Positions 59,706 through 64,000 of a DNA stretch of 64,000 nt are shown in pieces. The DNA is from Pycnococcus provasolii (Eukaryota; Chlorophyta; Pseudoscourfieldiophyceae; Pseudoscourfieldiales; Pycnococcaceae). Under the pieces are notes generated by a model, which did not search any database, was not told the DNA's origin, and worked only from the letters and a program-made list of their open reading frames with translations. The stretch covers positions 558,001 to 622,000 of the forward strand of contig OW568865.1 in assembly GCA_938743325.2 (NCBI GenBank). The letters run 5' to 3'. Position numbers and translations under genes: made by a program. Each line of letters opens with the position of its first letter. Position 1 is the stretch's first letter.

Positions 59706-60341
59706 ATGTCTCTGTCCCGCTTCATCCACCAAGGACCGTTCGGCCCGTTCTTCAACCCCGCGACCACCGCGCCGTGGGCGACGTTCGACCCGTTCCAGCA
59801 ACCAGGCACCATGTTCGATCATGACATCATACGCGACATGTTCAGCATGCCCACGCCGCAGCAGCTTACGACCAGCGAGGAGCAGCAGAAGAGTGGTGCC
59901 GTAGCTGCTCCATCGTCGGCAGAGTATGCTAAACTTTGGCAGCCGCAGTGGCCTGCGCTCCACTTCGAGAACACGGATGACCACCGCATCATCACAGCAC
60001 ATGTGCCCGGATTTACCAGCAAGGGAGACGAATCGAAAAAAGGCGCAGTTCAAGCCCCTGGACAAGGCAATGCTCCCTACGGGACGGTGAGCATCGACGT
60101 CGACAACGGCGTGCTCACGATCACGGCTGAGCACAAAAACGAAGAAAAGAAGAAAGATGAGAAGGGCGAATGTAGCGCTAGCACGTCGTCCTACTACAGG
60201 CGTTCGGTGAAGCTGCCTGAAGGAGTGCGATCTGACGATGTGAAAGCGAATCTCAGCCACGGTGTCCTGAAGGTGACCATGCCTCGTGCGAAAGCGCCAG
60301 CGTCGGAGAAAACGAAGAGCGTGACAATCTCGACTTCGTAA
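59706..60341 (+). CDS. Small heat-shock protein (HSP20, alpha-crystallin domain)
   Basis: The 211-residue chaperone has an N-terminal arm rich in Phe and Pro (FIHQGPFGPFFNPATTAPWATFDPF). An alpha-crystallin domain follows, at about residues 85-200: ENTDDHRIITAHVPGF, DNGVLTITAEHK, SYYRRSVKLPEGVRSDDVKANLSHGVLKVTMP. It ends with a short tail. A charged insert (EEKKKDEKGE) lies between the middle strands. No targeting peptide is evident, so it is probably cytosolic. The ATG at 59706 is chosen because the sequence upstream is promoter-like, with heat-shock elements about 150 bp before it. Confidence 0.92.
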   Translation: MSLSRFIHQGPFGPFFNPATTAPWATFDPFQQPGTMFDHDIIRDMFSMPTPQQLTTSEEQQKSGAVAAPSSAEYAKLWQPQWPALHFENTDDHRIITAHVPGFTSKGDESKKGAVQAPGQGNAPYGTVSIDVDNGVLTITAEHKNEEKKKDEKGECSASTSSYYRRSVKLPEGVRSDDVKANLSHGVLKVTMPRAKAPASEKTKSVTISTS

Positions 60342-60709
60342 ACATAGCGTCGTCAGGAGTTTCGCAACAACAAACATGACCAAATCACCAAACTCACAAC
60401 CTGCTAGCTAGAACTGTGGCCTGAAAAGAATGAATCAAAGAAAGAATGAGTTGCGAGCTGCAGCATCAGTTGCGAACACAAAGAACACAAAAGAAACAGA
60501 AGAAGACACATCAGGTAATTTTGTTACGAAACAATGTTCAATGATGGTCAACTGATACTCTTCACAATCACACATACACACACACACACATACAGATACA
60601 TGATGATAATGATAGTGACAATAATAAAGAGAGCAACCCAGCTCCACTCTTATTACAGACAAAATTTAAAAAGTAAAAGTTGAAAAAACCCAAACATTAA
60701 ACTTGATTA
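60342..60709. other. Convergent spacer between HSP20 and NhaD genes
   Basis: AT-richer, no gene seen. It has a CA microsatellite near 60571-60592 and likely holds both 3' ends. Confidence 0.6.
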
Positions 60710-62572
60710 TCACAGAGGTAGCACGTCAATCACATCCGATGCACCAGCCGCAATCGCTGGTGCGGCACCCAACATCGCTCCACCATAATGAACACCAAGA
60801 TACGTACCAACGCCTGCAAGGTACCCCGCGAGAGCCGGGCCTGAAATCTTCTGGAAGTACCATCCGAAATTAGCCTTCTCCATGCCCATGAAAGCAACGC
60901 CAGCGGCACTGCCGATGATAAGAATCGAGCCTCCGGTACCCGCGCAGTAGGCAATCAGCTGCCAGAGCTCGTCGTCCATCGGGTACTGCGTCGTATCGTA
61001 CATGCCCATAGTCGCCGCGACGAGCGGCACGTTGTCAATCACCGCAGATGCGAGACCAATGACCGTCGCCACAATCTCCTGAGAGGGGATGTTGTTCTCC
61101 AGAAGTTCCGCGAGGTCCTTCAGAAGTCCTGCGGTATCGAGGCTGGCAATCGACATGAGAATGCCAAGGAAGAAGAGCACACCCTGCGTGTCAATGCGAC
61201 TGAGAGCGTCGGGGACTTTCAGCTGGCTGCGCTCCTCCTCTCCGTAGTGGATGGCATCCGTCAGGAGCCACAGAGATCCAAGACCAGCGAGCATGCCTAG
61301 GTACGGAGGCAGGCCCGTCAGCGACTTGAAGACGGGAACGAATAGAAGGCATCCGACGCCGAAGAAGAAGATGATCTTTCCGCTCGGGGCGAGCTCCACC
61401 TCGTCGTTCGGGTTGTCCTCCTCCAGCATAGGACCGTCGGGATTATCCGGGTCGACGAGACATCCCACGTTGCGATCGCACGCTCCCTGCGCCTCTTCCG
61501 CGAACTCTCCCATGATCCACATGGGAACTGCGAGGCTGACGACGGACGGGAGGAAGATGTCGCGCATCGTCGCGAACGTCGAGAGATTTCCGTTGATCCA
61601 CAGCATGGTGGTGGTGACATCGCCGATGGGTGTCCATGCGCCACCCGCGTTGGCGGCGATGACAACGGCGGCACCAAAGTACTTGCGCCTGTCCGGGTCA
61701 GGGATGAGCTTGCGCAGCAGCGACACCATGACGATGGTGGACGTTAGGTTGTCCAGGATGGCACTCATGAAGAAGGTGATGGTTCCGATGATGTACAGCA
61801 GCTCCTTGTTGGTCTTAGCCTTGATGGACTTCGTGATGAGGTTGAATCCCTGGTGCGCGTCGACAATCTCGACGATGGTCATTGCACCCATGAGGAAGAA
61901 GAGCACCTCGGACGTCTCGCCAAGCTTCTCCTGCAGCTCGGGGTCCACCTCACCAGGTCCGCTGTGCAGCACGCGAATCGTCCACAGTGCCACAGCCATG
62001 ACAAGTCCCACGCCGCTCTTGTTGAAGGCGAGTTCCTCCTCGAGTATGATTCCGATGTATCCGATGATGAAGACGATGGTAAGCGACAGTTCCTGGTGAG
62101 CGCCGACCCAGTCGTGGTCGAGGATGCCCAGGCTCATGCTGACAAGCGCTCCGACGCCAATCGCCTTGAAGAGAGTAGCCTTCTCCTCCTTGTCTTCCTG
62201 CTTCTTTTTCAGTTCCTCGTCCGTCTCCGCGGTGACCACCTCCACCTCCGGTTCCACCGCACGCAAAGGTTGTTTGCTGCGAACAGTGTTCTTCTTCGCC
62301 AACGTGGGCAGGCGCGGCAGACGCGGAGTCGCTGCAGCGACTCCACCGTGAACGTTACCGACGTTCGAAAGCGACGCCGACACGCCCCCGAAACGACCAG
62401 CACCACCACCAGCATTGAGCGACGAACCGAAGGACGAAGACTGCATACAACAATATTGGCTGGTGCGTGATGAAGCCACAGATAATGTCGACTTCTGACC
62501 ACGACGATGAATCACGCGCGCAGGGATACGAGCACCATTACCACTGGAGCGAGCGAAGGTCGAAGAAGCCAT
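60710..62572 (-). CDS. NHD1: Plastid NhaD-type Na+/H+ antiporter (NHD1-like)
   Basis: The 620-residue protein exchanges sodium for protons. Residues 1-100 form a Ser/Arg-rich plastid transit peptide. The remainder has about 12 membrane helices. NhaD/ArsB family features include LEEELAFNKSGVGLVMAVALWT, FLMGAMTIVEIVDAHQGF, ILDNLTSTIVM, NAGGAWTPIGDVTTTMLWI and SAVIDNVPLVAATMGM. The paired DN motifs in helix breaks mark the ion path. In plants NHD1 removes sodium from the chloroplast stroma under salt stress, which suits a marine alga. I chose the ATG at 62572 (MASSTFARSSG); the frame opens slightly earlier. Confidence 0.93.
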   Translation of the reverse strand: MASSTFARSSGNGARIPARVIHRRGQKSTLSVASSRTSQYCCMQSSSFGSSLNAGGGAGRFGGVSASLSNVGNVHGGVAAATPRLPRLPTLAKKNTVRSKQPLRAVEPEVEVVTAETDEELKKKQEDKEEKATLFKAIGVGALVSMSLGILDHDWVGAHQELSLTIVFIIGYIGIILEEELAFNKSGVGLVMAVALWTIRVLHSGPGEVDPELQEKLGETSEVLFFLMGAMTIVEIVDAHQGFNLITKSIKAKTNKELLYIIGTITFFMSAILDNLTSTIVMVSLLRKLIPDPDRRKYFGAAVVIAANAGGAWTPIGDVTTTMLWINGNLSTFATMRDIFLPSVVSLAVPMWIMGEFAEEAQGACDRNVGCLVDPDNPDGPMLEEDNPNDEVELAPSGKIIFFFGVGCLLFVPVFKSLTGLPPYLGMLAGLGSLWLLTDAIHYGEEERSQLKVPDALSRIDTQGVLFFLGILMSIASLDTAGLLKDLAELLENNIPSQEIVATVIGLASAVIDNVPLVAATMGMYDTTQYPMDDELWQLIAYCAGTGGSILIIGSAAGVAFMGMEKANFGWYFQKISGPALAGYLAGVGTYLGVHYGGAMLGAAPAIAAGASDVIDVLPL

Positions 62573-62869
62573 ACTGACCAAACCTTTAAAGGTACGTGAA
62601 AGAAATGAAATACGCACAGCACAGCACAGCCCAAACAATGCGGCAAGCGGACTACTATTATCCGACGTGGAAAATGACACCAGAACGAGAAAAAAAGCTG
62701 AAAGGGAGAGGGGCAGCTTTTTTTGCCGTGTGGCAGAAAAGATAACTATTGAGATTTTCTGATTTTATTCCTGGGAAGGGAAGGGAAACCCTGCCAAGCT
62801 CCAAGAAAATCATAGTTATCTTCACGCACAGCCCCAGGGCGAGATTTCGCACTCCCATCTCAATCGCAT

Positions 62870-63125
62870 CCTTGGGCAAGCGTTCAACGGGGGCACCCCA
62901 TCCCTGGTTTCCTTGGGCAAGCGTTCAACGGGGGCACCCCATCCCTCCTTGGGCAAGCGTTCAACGGGGGCACCCCATCCCTCCTTGGGCAAGCGTTCAA
63001 CGGGGGCACCCCATCCCTCCTTTGGGCAAGCGTTCAACGGGGGCACCCCATCCCTCCTTGGGCAAGCGTGCAACGGGGGCACCCCATCCCTCCTTGGGCG
63101 AGCGTTCAACGGGGGCACCCCCATT
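62870..63125. repeat. Minisatellite: seven copies of a 36-bp unit
   Basis: Units containing TTGGGCAAGCGTTCAACGGG repeat seven times with few changes. Since 36 is a multiple of three, frames stay open on both strands (62749-63132 plus, 62822-63124 minus), but I regard these as by-products. It lies upstream of the NhaD gene. Confidence 0.9.
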
Positions 63126-63206
63126 CATCTGATACCCTAAAACCACTACGAAAGGTCAGACTTCTTTGAGTAGGAGATACCTCTTCAAGAGGAACGTCGG
63201 GTACAT

Positions 63207-63263
63207 CCCCCCCCCCCCCGCCCGTTCCAAACCCCTAATTAGATAATTAGATTAGGGGTTTGG
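63207..63263. repeat. Poly-C run followed by a 13-bp inverted repeat
   Basis: A run of 13 C at 63207-63219 is followed by CCAAACCCCTAAT (63227-63239) and its exact complement ATTAGGGGTTTGG (63251-63263) around an 11-nt AT-rich loop. The arms resemble telomere-type sequence. The spacer 63126-63534 holds nothing else I can identify. Confidence 0.7.
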
Positions 63264-63534
63264 GAGGGAAAGGGGTTTCGGGGTTTCGCCCCCCCCAATA
63301 GCCAATAGGGGAAAAACGAACATTGGCCAACGAATTACGAATAATCTTCGCAACAAGGTATGGCCACCACCTCACCTCGGATGATGGATGACGGTCCATT
63401 TATGTATTTTTTTTATAAGAGAGAGATGTTAGTTACCCTTAAGGGCATGTCTGTTACAAGTACACTTATAAGTATTTATACACAGCTGTCGTAGATCTGT
63501 CTGTGTCAATTCAATGACGCCTGAACTATCGTAA

Positions 63535-64000
63535 CTAACTGGCGCTTGTTTTTCTCCTTCTCGTCGACATGATTGATGTCCACAGCCTTCTTGTCTTTTG
63601 GGCACACCCACTCTTATCAAAAGCATCCTCGGCGTCTTGTTTTATTGCAGGTGTTTTCAAATGAAACATGCGATCAGAAGTTGACGGATGCGTGCTGAAA
63701 ATACTTAACCCTCCTCCTCCTCCTCCTTCGTCTCCTTGTCTTCGGGCAAGCGCGACATTAAGTGCGTCCAGTGCACCAATGGCTGTCGACGGATGAAAAC
63801 ATGCGCGAGCTGCCACCTTCATCCCGAGAGCGTCCGCCTGCCTCTCGTGATCTCTCGAAACGGGAAGAGACACGCCGAGGGTTGCTGCGAGTGCCATGGC
63901 TCCATACATGAGAGGTTCCGTAAATACGCCCAGCGGGTCGACGAGGCTTAGCAGCGACAACTGCGCAACCGCCGCAAGCCCAACCGCCGTTGTCTTCTCA
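63535..64000 (-). CDS. M48 family (OMA1/HtpX-like) metallopeptidase, C-terminal part, runs off right edge
   Basis: The minus strand is open from the right edge to a stop at 63535, giving about 155 residues. It shows the downstream part of an M48 domain: SRDHERQADALGMKVAARACFHPSTAI, with the RxxEREAD-type third zinc ligand, and IFSTHPSTSDRMFHL, equivalent to the conserved THP...R motif. The HExxH zinc site lies beyond the window. OMA1 and its plant relatives are mitochondrial inner-membrane peptidases; HtpX-like members occur in plastids. An acidic/Gly insert (GDEGGGGGG) precedes the last motif. The 40-residue tail is basic. Confidence 0.8.
   Translation of the reverse strand, partial: EKTTAVGLAAVAQLSLLSLVDPLGVFTEPLMYGAMALAATLGVSLPVSRDHERQADALGMKVAARACFHPSTAIGALDALNVALARRQGDEGGGGGGLSIFSTHPSTSDRMFHLKTPAIKQDAEDAFDKSGCAQKTRRLWTSIMSTRRRKTSAS

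Noticed and set aside
62749-63132. Minisatellite-encoded protein
   Set aside because: Openness follows from the 36-bp period; both strands are open and neither has a sensible start or flanking domain.
1-64000. tRNA or rRNA genes
   Set aside because: I scanned for B-box-like GGTTCGA motifs with matching stems and for rRNA-like blocks and saw none. A covariance-model search would be needed to exclude a tRNA with an intron.

Overview
This 64 kb window is nuclear DNA of a small eukaryotic alga, most likely a green (prasinophyte-grade) alga, although other microalgae cannot be excluded. The evidence is a plant-type plastid glycerol-3-phosphate acyltransferase, a plastid NhaD-type Na+/H+ antiporter, a PAP/fibrillin, a double-domain histidine phosphatase of the 2-carboxyarabinitol-1-phosphatase type, and standard eukaryotic genes (ARL3, SPCS3, TRM10, TRAPPC9/TRS120, a reticulon). 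Genes are GC-rich, closely packed and mostly uninterrupted. I could support only three introns: 74 bp and 114 bp with clear GT...AG junctions, and a predicted 541 bp intron directly after the ARL3 start codon. No rRNA, tRNA or CRISPR array was recognised.

Layout. 0-5.3 kb: N-terminal part of a MnmE/TrmE GTPase, a ferredoxin-fold protein without the usual cysteine cluster, a reticulon and plastid GPAT. 5.4-9.7 kb: a 4.2 kb DNA transposon with 345-bp terminal inverted repeats differing at one base and a perfect 9-bp target duplication. It has the geometry of a Mutator-like element, shows no transposase, and carries decayed gene pieces. 10-25 kb: a secretory C2H2 zinc-finger protein, a sulfotransferase, an ABCG half transporter, an M13 metallopeptidase, class I fumarase, a TIR-SAM-ARM protein and an F-box/WD40 protein. 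25.5-34 kb: one uninterrupted frame for a 2,837-residue coiled-coil protein with an MSP/ASH-like head. 34.7-49 kb: fibrillin, histidine phosphatase, ARL3, a GPR180/TMEM145-like receptor, SPCS3, TRM10 and TRAPPC9/TRS120. 49.5-55.9 kb: two tandem secreted, Thr-rich, probably GPI-anchored proteins whose 3' halves are almost identical while their 5' halves have diverged. 55.95-59.5 kb: a young tyrosine-recombinase (DIRS/PAT-like) retroelement with split direct repeats, ending just upstream of a small heat-shock protein gene. 59.7-64 kb: HSP20, the NhaD antiporter, a 36-bp minisatellite and the C-terminal part of an M48 metallopeptidase that runs off the right edge.

The genes form no operon or single pathway. 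Several act in the plastid (GPAT, fibrillin, NhaD, the phosphatase), several in the secretory system (reticulon, SPCS3, TRAPPC9, GPR180-like, the two surface proteins) and some in the mitochondrion (fumarase, the ferredoxin-like protein, MnmE, the M48 peptidase). The most unusual items are the cargo-carrying transposon, the split-repeat retroelement, the TIR-SAM-ARM protein (the SARM1 parts list in reverse order) and the partly homogenised surface-protein pair.
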